NCBI RefSeq assembly: GCF_003149535.1
Contig: NZ_QGDB01000004.1
Span: forward strand, 126,501-190,500
Direction: 5' to 3'
DNA: 64,000 nt
Source of the DNA: Falsochrobactrum shanghaiense
GTDB taxonomy: Bacteria; Pseudomonadota; Alphaproteobacteria; Rhizobiales; Rhizobiaceae
Numbering within the stretch: the first letter of the stretch is position 1; the number at the start of each line of letters is the position of its first letter. Shown one piece after another: positions 31,586 to 40,593 of the stretch. The position numbers were made by a program, and so were the translations under genes. The notes below the pieces were generated by a model that was not told the DNA's origin, did not search any database, and saw only the letters and a program-made list of their open reading frames with translations.

Positions 31586-32926
31586 TCAGTCCCGGTCCGT
31601 TACGAGGGCCGCCCCGTTGCGATTGCCCGGCAATTGGGCTTGCAGGATCAAAGGCTGAATAAAAGGCTCAAGCGCGCTCAGGGTCCGATCCAGCGCACCG
31701 CGCATATCCCTGACCGTATTTGCACCCGCATTAATCATCGTGCGCAGATGCTGCGGATTATTGAACAGGAAGTTGATCGCGCCTGCGAGCATATTGCGAT
31801 CCTTGACCACGCGCGCGCCGCCATTCTTGATAAGGCGCTGGAAGGCTTCGCGGAAATTCTGCACATTGCGGCCAGTCAGAACCGCCGTCCCCATCATGGC
31901 TGGCTCCAGCGGATTATGCCCGCCCGACTTGGTCAGCGAATTGCCGATAAAGGCAATATCGGTGAGCTGGAGATAGAGGCCCATTTCACCGATCGTATCG
32001 CCAAGCAGGACATTGGTGTCCGCTTCGATCGTATCGCCACGGCTTCTTGCCGCCACCTTCAATCCCTTTTCAACAAGCATCGCCTCGATTTCGGGCGCGC
32101 GATGCGGATGGCGCGGCACGATGATCGTGAGGAGCTGCGGATAACGCACGCTCAGCATCTGGTGCACTTCGGCGGCGATTTCCTCCTCGCCGTCATGGGT
32201 GGAGATAGCAGCCCATGTGCGTCGCCCGGCAATCTGCCGCTGCAAGGCGGAAAGAGCCTGCGGGTCAGCCGGGGCGGGGGCCGTATCCACCTTCAGATTG
32301 CCTGAAACACTGACGGGCCGCGCGCCAAGCTTGCGAAAGCGCTCGCCATCCAGCTCCGACTGCGCGATCACATGCGCGAAGTTTTCAAATAATGCTTCCG
32401 CCAGCGCAGGGCGTTTCTCCCACGCCGCAAAAGAACGATCCGACAGCCTGCCATTCACCAGGACATGCGGGATATGCCGCGCGCTGAGCGACAATACCGT
32501 GGCAGGCCAGATTTCAGACTCACAGCCAATCACAAGATCCGGTTTCCAGTGATCCAGAAACCGGTTGACCGCCGGTTGCAGGTCGAGCGGCGCATATTGA
32601 TGGATGACCATCGAACCCAGCTGATCGGCCACCAGCCTGGCGGATGTCACGGTTCCCGTGGTCATGACGACGTGAATTCCCGTCGCAGCAATGCTCTCGA
32701 CCAGCGGAATGATCGCCACCGATTCGCCCACGCTTGCCGCATGCGCCCAGACGACCGGCCCCTGCGGTCGCGCGATAGCTGTCTTGCCGTAGCGTTCGCT
32801 GCGCCGACCGCGCTCTTCCTTGCCGCGCGAGGTACGATAGGCGATATAGGTTCCGATGAATGGATAGGCGGTAGAGCCAAGCAGACGATAGGCCGACAAC
32901 AGATTTCGTGCCCAGCGCTCACTCAT
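31586..32926 (-). CDS. waaA: 3-deoxy-D-manno-octulosonic acid (Kdo) transferase
   Basis: 446 residues. A short membrane N-terminus is followed by the GT-B fold: VWAHAASVGESVAIIPLVES with the catalytic Glu, TTGTVTSA, IGCESEIWP, and PRHPHRAPE, GEMGLYLQLTDIAFIGNS and GGHNPLEPAM in the CMP-Kdo half. It adds Kdo to lipid A. Overlaps the DUF374 gene by four bases. Confidence 0.97.
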   Translation of the reverse strand: MSERWARNLLSAYRLLGSTAYPFIGTYIAYRTSRGKEERGRRSERYGKTAIARPQGPVVWAHAASVGESVAIIPLVESIAATGIHVVMTTGTVTSARLVADQLGSMVIHQYAPLDLQPAVNRFLDHWKPDLVIGCESEIWPATVLSLSARHIPHVLVNGRLSDRSFAAWEKRPALAEALFENFAHVIAQSELDGERFRKLGARPVSVSGNLKVDTAPAPADPQALSALQRQIAGRRTWAAISTHDGEEEIAAEVHQMLSVRYPQLLTIIVPRHPHRAPEIEAMLVEKGLKVAARSRGDTIEADTNVLLGDTIGEMGLYLQLTDIAFIGNSLTKSGGHNPLEPAMMGTAVLTGRNVQNFREAFQRLIKNGGARVVKDRNMLAGAINFLFNNPQHLRTMINAGANTVRDMRGALDRTLSALEPFIQPLILQAQLPGNRNGAALVTDRD

Positions 32927-33702
32927 TTCGCTTTCTCCAATGCGGCATATGCTTTTGTCGTGGCGTCATTGAGCTGGCGCGTCAATTCCATACGCTTTTC
33001 TTCCAGTTGTGCCTCATCGGCATCAGCATCTACCCAGACCGGCTCTCCGCAGACAATCATAGAACGGCCGAATGGCAAAGGAATAGTGGTCTTATCCCAT
33101 GTTTTTTGCAGAATATGATTGCGCGAGAAAGCGTAAGCAAATGGCAGTATCGGCCGTCCCGACAGTTTTGCCAGCAGAACAACCCCCTGCCCGGCCTCGC
33201 GTGCCCTGCCATGGGCTATGTCAGCAATCATCGAGGCCGACTGCCCTTTTTTCAAGGCATTCTTCAAGGTCAGCAGCGCTCGCGCCCCACCCTTTTCCGG
33301 CGATTGCTGCGCGCGGCGCCCACCCGAGCCGCGAACGGTTATAAAGCCGAATTTCTCGGCCACGCGCGCATTGAGTTCGGCATCGTTGCTGCGCGAGAAC
33401 ATCGCCACGACCGCAAGATCATCCGGTCGAGCCGTGGGCGCCATTATATGCTGGCCATGCCAGAAGGTGATGATGGACGGGCTGAACCTGCGCAAAATAG
33501 CTTCAAGATCCGCAGATTCTTCAAGCGGCGGATTGGTCGCACGCACGAGCTTGAGATAGCCCGCAATAAGCTGCACCAGTGCGGATTTGACGAAAGCAGA
33601 GCGCGCAAGCGGCCCGCGGATGCGCCGCCACAAATTCTTGGCGAAGCCATCCGTCCGCTTGCGTTCTGCGGTCATTGCCGGGCTGTTCCTGTCATTGTGC
33701 AT
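32923..33702 (-). CDS. DUF374 lysophospholipid acyltransferase-family protein
   Basis: 259 residues from ATG 33702 (ATG 33675 also possible); the longer open frame upstream is not used. Motifs IITFWHGQHI (HX4D-type region) and NDAELNARVAEKFGF, GSGGRRAQQSPEKGG, DIAHGRAREAGQGVV are those of the DUF374 group. It lies between DUF4170 and waaA in the usual Rhizobiales order and probably acts on envelope lipids. Confidence 0.9.
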   Translation of the reverse strand: MHNDRNSPAMTAERKRTDGFAKNLWRRIRGPLARSAFVKSALVQLIAGYLKLVRATNPPLEESADLEAILRRFSPSIITFWHGQHIMAPTARPDDLAVVAMFSRSNDAELNARVAEKFGFITVRGSGGRRAQQSPEKGGARALLTLKNALKKGQSASMIADIAHGRAREAGQGVVLLAKLSGRPILPFAYAFSRNHILQKTWDKTTIPLPFGRSMIVCGEPVWVDADADEAQLEEKRMELTRQLNDATTKAYAALEKAK

Positions 33703-33736
33703 AATGGATCGCTGCCGGAACCTGTCCGGCAAAGTC

Positions 33737-33988
33737 TTACTCGGCCTGCGTCTCGATGCTTCCCGGATCGAGCAGGCGGTGCATGTGAACGATGAAATAG
33801 CGCATATGCGCATTGTCGACCGTCTGCTGGGCCTTGGCCTTCCAGGCTGTTTTCGCCGTCTCGTAATTCGGATAGACGCCGACAATATCGAGCTTGTCGA
33901 GATCGCGGAACTCGACACTTCCAAGTTTTTTCAGTTCACCGCCAAATACCAGATGAAGAAGCTGTTTCTTGTCGCCTTCGACACTCAT
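33737..33988 (-). CDS. DUF4170 protein
   Basis: 83 residues with the family core LLHLVFGGELKKLGSVEF and DIVGVYPNYETAKTAWKAKA. Conserved small alphaproteobacterial protein between cysQ-like and DUF374 genes; function unknown. Confidence 0.85.
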   Translation of the reverse strand: MSVEGDKKQLLHLVFGGELKKLGSVEFRDLDKLDIVGVYPNYETAKTAWKAKAQQTVDNAHMRYFIVHMHRLLDPGSIETQAE

Positions 33989-34024
33989 GACAATAACTCC
34001 TGAATAAGATCGGTTGCGGCATGA

Positions 34025-34834
34025 TTAGCCCAACGGCCACTCCGCGACAACACTCAACATCTCCTGAAGGAGATTTCCACTGGCTGCAACGAGGGTGCCG
34101 TGCGACAGCGTCGGCCCCCCATAGACCAGCGCTGAAGCGTCGCAGCCAAGAATGGCTCCGCCCGACTCGCTGAGAATGAGATCGGCGGCGGCCAGATCCC
34201 AATCATGCGAATTGGGCCGAATGAAGGTGCCTGCGATGTCACCCCGCGCCACCATGGCGATGCGATAGGCAAGCGAGGGCACATAAGGATGCAGGGCGAC
34301 GCGCTCGCGCCACAGTTCAGGCAGGGCATCGACCATCGACCTTGCCGATGCGATGGCCATTTTTTCGCCCGCGGGCGGCACATGCACCCGGATCGGCATT
34401 CCGTTCTGTGATGCTCCAAGCCCCTTGCCCGCCTCGATGACCTCACCGCGCGCCGGACATTGCAGCACGCCGGCCAGCGGCTTGCCGTTCTCGACGATGG
34501 CGATGCTGATGCACCATTGGTCCTGCCCGCCAATATAGGCGCGGGTTCCGTCAATCGGGTCGACAATGAAAGTGCGGTCTCTCGGTGCGACGGCCCTTTC
34601 ATCGATGGTTTCCTCGGAAATCCAGCCGTAATCGGGGCGGGCTTCCAGAAGGACTTCGCGCAGGTAGTGGTCGACCGCCATGTCGGCTTCGCTGACCGGC
34701 GAGCGGCCGTCCTTCAGCCACACTTCCGGCGACTGGCCAAAATAACGCATGGCAATGCGCCCGGCTTCACGCGCAGCATGACGCAGCAATTCAAGCTCGG
34801 CGTGTATATCCTGGCGTCGCTTAATTTCCGGCAA
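34025..34834 (-). CDS. cysQ: 3'(2'),5'-bisphosphate nucleotidase / inositol monophosphatase family
   Basis: 269 residues. Metal-binding sites are EADMAVDHYL, ISEET and the double motif VDPIDGTRAYIGG (about 93-105), with a C-terminal SHDWDLAAADLIL. This fits CysQ or IMPase; the neighbourhood does not decide. It overlaps pmbA by fourteen bases. Confidence 0.88.
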   Translation of the reverse strand: MPEIKRRQDIHAELELLRHAAREAGRIAMRYFGQSPEVWLKDGRSPVSEADMAVDHYLREVLLEARPDYGWISEETIDERAVAPRDRTFIVDPIDGTRAYIGGQDQWCISIAIVENGKPLAGVLQCPARGEVIEAGKGLGASQNGMPIRVHVPPAGEKMAIASARSMVDALPELWRERVALHPYVPSLAYRIAMVARGDIAGTFIRPNSHDWDLAAADLILSESGGAILGCDASALVYGGPTLSHGTLVAASGNLLQEMLSVVAEWPLG

Positions 34835-36164
34835 GGGTCATGCCTTCGATTACAAGTGTGGGCGCCGCCATGCCGAAATTGCGGTCAATATCGGAAGCGG
34901 GGGTCATGTTGAGGAACATGTCCTTGAGATTGGAGGCTATCGTCACCTCACTCACCGGATAGGCCAATTCACCGTTTTCGATCCAGAAACCGGACGCACC
35001 GCGACTGTATTGGCCGGTGATCATGTCCACACCCTGACCGAAAAGTTCCGTCACATAAAAACCGGTTCCAAGCGCGCGGATGAGTTCTTCCGGCGTCTGT
35101 GTGCCGGGTTCGATGGCGAAATTGGTCGATGCGGGCGACACGCCGGAGCCTGATCGCACGCCGCGCCCATTGCTGCTCAATCCCAGTTCGCGCGCGCTCG
35201 AACCCGAAAGCAGCCAATGCTGCAAAACGCCATCCTCGATCATCGATAAAGGCTGGCCTTCAATCCCCTCGCCGTCAAAAGGGCGCGAGGAAGAGCCGCG
35301 ACGCCGCAGGGGATCATCGGTGACTTGCAGTCCCTTTTTGAGAATCTGCCTGCCCATGCTGTCACGCAGGAAGCTTGTCTTGCGCGCAACCGATGCGCCG
35401 TTGATGGCGCTGGCAAGATGGGCTGCGATACCGCGCGCCACGCGCGGGTCATAAACGACATTCACCGGTCCGGTCTTTGCCTGCCTTGCGCCAAGCCTGC
35501 GCACGGCACGCTCCCCAGCGCGCCTGCCAACGGTCTCAGGCGTATCGAGATCGGTAAAATGCAGCCGCGAACTGAAATCATAGTCGCGTTCCATCTTCGT
35601 CCCCTCGCCCGCAATCGCCGAGACGGAACGGCCAAAACGCGTCGTGGCATAATGGCCGGAAAAGCCGGTCGATGTCACCAGAACAAGGCCGCCCATGCTG
35701 GCACTCGCACCCGCGCCGCCCGAATTCGTCACACCCTGCACAGCGCGCGCAGCCGCTTCCGCAGCAAGCGCATCTTCGGTCAGGCGAACCGTATCGATCC
35801 GGGTCGGATCAAAAAGATCGAGATCGCGCGGCGACCTTACAAGCAATTGCGGGTCGGCCAGTTGCTCATAGGGATCTTCGGGAGCGACCCTTGCCATGGC
35901 GACCGCGCGTTCGGCAAGCTGGTCGGGATCGCTGCCGGCATTGGCCGAAACGCTGGCGATGCGCCGCCCGACGAAGACGCGCAGTGCGAAATCGTCACTT
36001 TCCGACGATTCGGTGCCTTCCACCTTTCCAAGCCTGACAGAGACACTCAATGAACGGGCGCGGATTACGACCGCATCCGCTTCATCCGCGCCAGCGTGCT
36101 TTGCCGCGGCAACCAGCGAAGCAGCGAAGTCGACCAGTTTGCTCGCTGAATTCTCTGAAATCAT
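34821..36164 (-). CDS. pmbA: PmbA/TldE, TldD/PmbA-family peptidase subunit
   Basis: 447 residues from ATG 36164. The family blocks VSVRLGKVEGTESSESDDFA (about 37-56), a central GTKMERDYDFSSRL and a C-terminal FGQGVDMITGQYSRGASGFW are present. It lacks the HEXXH-type zinc motif that sits in its partner TldD, as expected of PmbA. The pair processes microcin- or antitoxin-type peptides. Confidence 0.93.
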   Translation of the reverse strand: MISENSASKLVDFAASLVAAAKHAGADEADAVVIRARSLSVSVRLGKVEGTESSESDDFALRVFVGRRIASVSANAGSDPDQLAERAVAMARVAPEDPYEQLADPQLLVRSPRDLDLFDPTRIDTVRLTEDALAAEAAARAVQGVTNSGGAGASASMGGLVLVTSTGFSGHYATTRFGRSVSAIAGEGTKMERDYDFSSRLHFTDLDTPETVGRRAGERAVRRLGARQAKTGPVNVVYDPRVARGIAAHLASAINGASVARKTSFLRDSMGRQILKKGLQVTDDPLRRRGSSSRPFDGEGIEGQPLSMIEDGVLQHWLLSGSSARELGLSSNGRGVRSGSGVSPASTNFAIEPGTQTPEELIRALGTGFYVTELFGQGVDMITGQYSRGASGFWIENGELAYPVSEVTIASNLKDMFLNMTPASDIDRNFGMAAPTLVIEGMTLAGN

Positions 36165-36209
36165 TATATATTCCAAACCTGCTGAGTAAAATTTTGAACC
36201 GGACACTGT

Positions 36210-37067
36210 TCAGGATGACACGGTATCACCAGTGATTACCGCATCCAATGCCCGCTTGAGTTCATCGCGCACACCCGCACTTTGTTCGAATATCTGTTCA
36301 AAACGGGTGAAATCGAGCAGCCCGATCCGGTCCACATTGGGACGAAGGAAAATATGCGGCGCGCAACAGCGGAACTTGTTCTCGATGATCGAGCACATGG
36401 TAAGCTGGTTGGCCCCCATTATCGCCTCGAATGTCGAGGGCATGTGGTCATCCGGCCCGACAGGCGCGCCCACCACATCGATGCCGATCACAATATCGGC
36501 TTTGTCAAAAAGCAGATCAAACGGCACGGGATTGATCAACCCGCCATCGACCAAAATCCTGCCGTCGCGCCGGACAGGCGCAAAAACCGGCGGTATGGCG
36601 CAGGATGCCGCAATCGCCGAACGCAGATCACCGCTTTCGATCGTCAATTCCTGCGCCGCATGAAAATCCGAGGCCGTTATGCTCATCGGGATTTTCAGAT
36701 CTTCGATATTGTCCGGCAATTCCGAGGGCAGGAACACGTCCAGAATCTTCTCGATATTGAACTGGCTGACGCGAAAGCCGCCCTTGAGGATTTCACTCCA
36801 GCTTTCAGGCCGCGTCCGCCATATGCGGCGCGCGATCTCGGCACGATGGGTAAAGATCATCCCCATATATTCGTGCAGTTCCTTGCCGCTCATGCCATTG
36901 GCCATGCCGGTGCCGATGATGGAACCGATGGAGGAACCGGCTATGGCAACGGGCCGGATGCCCAGTTCGTCCAGCACATCGACAATATGGATATGCGCAA
37001 TACCGCGCGCGCCGCCACCGCCAAAAGCAACGCCGATGCGGGGGCTTGATGGCACGACTATATCCAT
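36210..37067 (-). CDS. Patatin-like phospholipase (RssA type)
   Basis: 285 residues from ATG 37067 with GAGGACA upstream. Oxyanion loop GVAFGGGGARGIAH (about 12-25), nucleophile GSSIG and catalytic Asp in DGGLINPVP complete the dyad. Such enzymes hydrolyse acyl esters of membrane lipids. A start at 37112 is possible. Confidence 0.9.
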   Translation of the reverse strand: MDIVVPSSPRIGVAFGGGGARGIAHIHIVDVLDELGIRPVAIAGSSIGSIIGTGMANGMSGKELHEYMGMIFTHRAEIARRIWRTRPESWSEILKGGFRVSQFNIEKILDVFLPSELPDNIEDLKIPMSITASDFHAAQELTIESGDLRSAIAASCAIPPVFAPVRRDGRILVDGGLINPVPFDLLFDKADIVIGIDVVGAPVGPDDHMPSTFEAIMGANQLTMCSIIENKFRCCAPHIFLRPNVDRIGLLDFTRFEQIFEQSAGVRDELKRALDAVITGDTVSS

Positions 37068-37092
37068 GTGGCTGTCCTCATCGCTTGCTCTT

Positions 37093-38427
37093 TCAGGACT
37101 GGGCCGGTCCATAAATCAGGATTGCCGGCTCCGTCTGCAACAGCTTTTTGGCGATGGCCTTGACCTGATCCAGCGTGACCGCATCGATCAGTTCAGCGCG
37201 CTTGTCGATATAATCGCGCGGCAGTTCGGCTTCCTGCAATCCGACCAGAGTATCGGCTATCGCCACGGAGGAATCGAGATTGTTGACCGCATAAGAGCCC
37301 TTCAAGAAGCTTCTTGCGGCGGCAAGCTCGGCTTCCGTCGGGCCGTCATTGGCCATGGCCGCAACCTGCTCGCGAATGATTTTCAGCGATTCCTGCGCCT
37401 TTTCGGGCCGGGTCGCGGTCGCGATCATCAGCGCCGATACATGATCGCGCAGCAGCAGCATGGACGAAACGGAATAGGCCAGTCCGCGCTTTTCGCGCAC
37501 TTCCGCATAAAGGCGGGAGGTGAAGCCGCCGCCCAGAATGTGGTTCATCAGATAGGCTGCGAAAAATTCCGGATCCTTGCGCGGGATGGCCGGATAGACG
37601 AAGCTGATCGACGTTTGCGGCACATCAAAACTGAGGCTGGTTGTCGTGCCAAGCGCCAGTTTCGCGTCAGGCACCGGCACCAGTTCTGCCATGGCGGGCA
37701 GATCGCCGAAAACCCGGTCCAGCATTTCGCCCAGTTCCTGCGCATTGATCGAACCGACGACGCCGATGGTCAAATGATCGCGGGCAAAATTCTTGCGATG
37801 AAAATTCACCAGATCGTCACGGCTGATGGATTGCAGCGACTTCACCGTGCCTTCATCGGGGCGGCCATAGGTATGGTCGCCATAAAGCACTTCGGCAAAC
37901 TTACGCGAGGCGATGGTCGAGGGATTGCGCTGGGAAGCCTCGATGCCCGCCACGATCTGGTGACGAATGCGGTCGATTGCCGATTGATCGAAGCGCGGAT
38001 TATTGACCGCAAGCGTCAATAGTTTCGTGACCGCGTCGCGATTCTCAGCCAGCATGCGAATCTTGCCCGAGACAGAATCAGCAGAAGCGGAAAAACTCAT
38101 TTCCGCGCCCAGATTGTCGATCTGTTCCTGAAAGCTGTCGGAATCGAGATCGCCCGCACCTTCATCGAAAAGACCGGTCATCAAGTTGGCAAGGCCTTCC
38201 TTGCCGGACGGATCCTGCGAGGTGCCGCCCTTGAACGAAAACCGCATGGAAACGAGCGGCACGGAGGAATCTTCAACCAGCCATGCGCGAATGCCCTTCG
38301 GCGAGACGACTTCCTGTATTTCGATGGCGTTTGCAGGCAGGCTGTACACCATCAGCACAATGACGGTCACAAGGGCAGCAAGAGTGATACGTGCAAAGGC
38401 AAAGCCGCGCATAATCAGAATATTCAC
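37093..38427 (-). CDS. M16-family protein, inactive subunit
   Basis: 444 residues with a signal peptide to about YSLPANA (residue 34). Where active members have HxxEH it reads GKEGLANLMTGLFDEGA, so the zinc site is lost; the R/Y region (GGGFTSRLYAEVREKRGLAY) is kept. This is the typical partner of the active gene that overlaps its start by four bases. Confidence 0.92.
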   Translation of the reverse strand: MNILIMRGFAFARITLAALVTVIVLMVYSLPANAIEIQEVVSPKGIRAWLVEDSSVPLVSMRFSFKGGTSQDPSGKEGLANLMTGLFDEGAGDLDSDSFQEQIDNLGAEMSFSASADSVSGKIRMLAENRDAVTKLLTLAVNNPRFDQSAIDRIRHQIVAGIEASQRNPSTIASRKFAEVLYGDHTYGRPDEGTVKSLQSISRDDLVNFHRKNFARDHLTIGVVGSINAQELGEMLDRVFGDLPAMAELVPVPDAKLALGTTTSLSFDVPQTSISFVYPAIPRKDPEFFAAYLMNHILGGGFTSRLYAEVREKRGLAYSVSSMLLLRDHVSALMIATATRPEKAQESLKIIREQVAAMANDGPTEAELAAARSFLKGSYAVNNLDSSVAIADTLVGLQEAELPRDYIDKRAELIDAVTLDQVKAIAKKLLQTEPAILIYGPAQS

Positions 38428-39956
38428 TGGATTGCCCCTCCATCATCATTGGCGCCTGGCTCTTGCAGCGAGATACCGGGATTTTCACGGGCGTTTTCCG
38501 GATCGGTATCCGGTGGAAGCAAATAGCTCGTCACTGACTGATCCTCAACGAGATAGCGGCCGGCGGCATCCTTGATCTGGGCAACGGTCACGGACTTGAT
38601 CAGTTCCGGCCATTTCTGGATGTCCTCGATCGACTGCCCGACAGAGAGGGTCGAGCCGTAAATACGTGCCATCCCGGATTGGCTGTCACGCGCAAAAATC
38701 ACCGCTTTCAGGAAGCGGTTGCGCGCCTGATCCAGTTCCTCCTGCGTAACGCCGTCCCTGACGATGCGCGCGACTTCGTCCCTCACCGCCTTTTCCACTT
38801 CGGCAAGCGTCTTGCCATTCTGCGGCGATCCATAAACCGAGAATTCGCCATCATCGAGCGCATCTCCGCTATAATTTGCGCCGGTACTGGCGGCGATGCC
38901 CTGCTTGACGATCAGTTCCTGATAGAGCCGTGAGCGCAGCGAGCCGCCCAATATTTCACCCAGCAGATCGAGCGCAGGTGCATCGCCCTGCTCGACGCCC
39001 GGATAGCGCTTTTCATTGGCATAGGAGGGCACCAGCCATGAAATGCGGAAGGAGGGGGTACTGACGCGTTCATCATGCAGGGTCACGACGCGCGCCGCAT
39101 GTTTGACCGGCTCCTGCGGGCGCTCACGCGGCAAAACTTCCGCGCGTTTGGGCACCTGTCCCCATGTCTTCATCGCAAGCTCGCGCACCCGTTCCGGCGT
39201 AACGTCTCCGGTGATCACCAGCGTCGCATTGTTGGGCGTATAATATTGCCGGTAGAAATCCACCGCATCCTTCAGGCTGAGCTTTTCCATTTCCTGCCGC
39301 CAGCCGATGACCGGCACGCGATAGGGGTGGTTGTAGAAAAGCACCGCGTCGGTGTTTTCCATCAGCATTGCCGCAGGATTGGAATCCACCCGCATGCGCC
39401 GTTCTTCCAGAATAACCTCGCGTTCGGTGGTTACCTCTTCCTCGCCAAGCACCAGATTGGCCATGCGGTCGGACTCATAGCCCATCACCATTTCCAGCGC
39501 CTCGGGTGCAACGCGCTGGAAATAGGCCGTATAATCATAGGAGGTAAAAGCGTTTTCCTGACCGCCGATTGCCGCGATCTGCGCGGAGAACTCACCCGCC
39601 GGATGGTTCTTGGTGCCCTTGAACATCAGGTGTTCGAGAAAATGCGCAATGCCCGATTTTCCCGGCGCCTCATCGGCGGAGCCGACATGATACCAGATCA
39701 TCTGCGTGACAACCGGAGCGCGATGATCGGGGATGACCACGACCTTCAGCCCGTTATCGAGCGTGAAGCTTGCCACATCTTCCGACAAGGTGATGTCCGG
39801 CTGCGCGGCCTGGGGCTTTGGGGCTTCCACCTTGGTGGCGGCGGCTGGAGCCGGGGCTGCTTCCTGCGCCTGCGCGCCAATTGCACCCATCGGCATGGCC
39901 AGCGCAAAGCCAAGGGCCGTGGACAATAAGATACGCCGGAGTGAGGGGTTAGACAC
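38424..39956 (-). CDS. M16-family zinc peptidase, active subunit
   Basis: 510 residues from GTG 39956 (TTG just before also fits; GGAG is close), giving signal peptide RRILLSTALGFALAMPMGA. The zinc motif is KSGIAHFLEHLMFKGT (HFLEH) with a downstream Glu in VMGYESDR. Forms a periplasmic processing pair with the inactive subunit. A longer frame to 40016 exists but lacks a ribosome site. Confidence 0.93.
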   Translation of the reverse strand: MSNPSLRRILLSTALGFALAMPMGAIGAQAQEAAPAPAAATKVEAPKPQAAQPDITLSEDVASFTLDNGLKVVVIPDHRAPVVTQMIWYHVGSADEAPGKSGIAHFLEHLMFKGTKNHPAGEFSAQIAAIGGQENAFTSYDYTAYFQRVAPEALEMVMGYESDRMANLVLGEEEVTTEREVILEERRMRVDSNPAAMLMENTDAVLFYNHPYRVPVIGWRQEMEKLSLKDAVDFYRQYYTPNNATLVITGDVTPERVRELAMKTWGQVPKRAEVLPRERPQEPVKHAARVVTLHDERVSTPSFRISWLVPSYANEKRYPGVEQGDAPALDLLGEILGGSLRSRLYQELIVKQGIAASTGANYSGDALDDGEFSVYGSPQNGKTLAEVEKAVRDEVARIVRDGVTQEELDQARNRFLKAVIFARDSQSGMARIYGSTLSVGQSIEDIQKWPELIKSVTVAQIKDAAGRYLVEDQSVTSYLLPPDTDPENARENPGISLQEPGANDDGGAIQ

Positions 39957-40029
39957 CAAACGACATCTCCAATCCGTTTTTCCCGCACCATTATGCGGGG
40001 ACATAAATTGCATCAATCAGACTGCCAGC

Positions 40030-40593
40030 TCAATTATCATGCTTCAACTGTATGAAGCGGATAATCGTGCCGCCATAATTTCGTTCTTCCAGCACAACGA
40101 AGCGCTCATCGAGCGCAAGCGATGCCTGCATATCCTCTTCAAGCACCAGAAGTGCGTCAGGATTAAGCCAGCCGCCTTCGAGCGCCGATATAAATGCCTT
40201 CTCGCCCATGAGACGCCCATAAGGCGGATCGGCGAAAACCAGATCAAACGGTTCTATCGTCCCCGCCTCACCCAGACGACACGCATCGCGGCGCAGTATC
40301 TTGGAATGCCCCTGCAAGGCGAACGCCTCGACATTCTGCCGGAGAATACCGCGTCCTTCCGCCGATTCCTCGACGAAAATCGCATAGCGCGCACCGCGCG
40401 ACAAGGCTTCCAGACCCAGAGCGCCCGTCCCCGCGAAAAGATCGAGAACGCGCGCGCCCTCGACTTTGTGCGGAAAACTATGCGCCAGAATATTGAAAAG
40501 GCTCTCGCGCGTGCGGTCGGTGGTCGGGCGAATAGCGCTGGTGGCAGGCGTCACCAGTGCGCGCCCGCGAAACTTACCGCCGACGATCCGCAC
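40030..40593 (-). CDS. rsmD: 16S rRNA m2G966 methyltransferase
   Basis: 187 residues from GTG 40593, preceded by GGGAGG; a longer frame upstream lies in the rluB tail and is not used. Begins [14 protein letters not shown] site [20 protein letters not shown] and catalytic VFADPPYG. The length fits RsmD. Overlaps rluB by 20 bases. Confidence 0.95.
   Translation of the reverse strand: MRIVGGKFRGRALVTPATSAIRPTTDRTRESLFNILAHSFPHKVEGARVLDLFAGTGALGLEALSRGARYAIFVEESAEGRGILRQNVEAFALQGHSKILRRDACRLGEAGTIEPFDLVFADPPYGRLMGEKAFISALEGGWLNPDALLVLEEDMQASLALDERFVVLEERNYGGTIIRFIQLKHDN

Noticed and set aside
36679-38022. Plus-strand frame of 447 codons
   Set aside because: It is antisense to the patatin and M16 genes and results from their GC-rich codon use.
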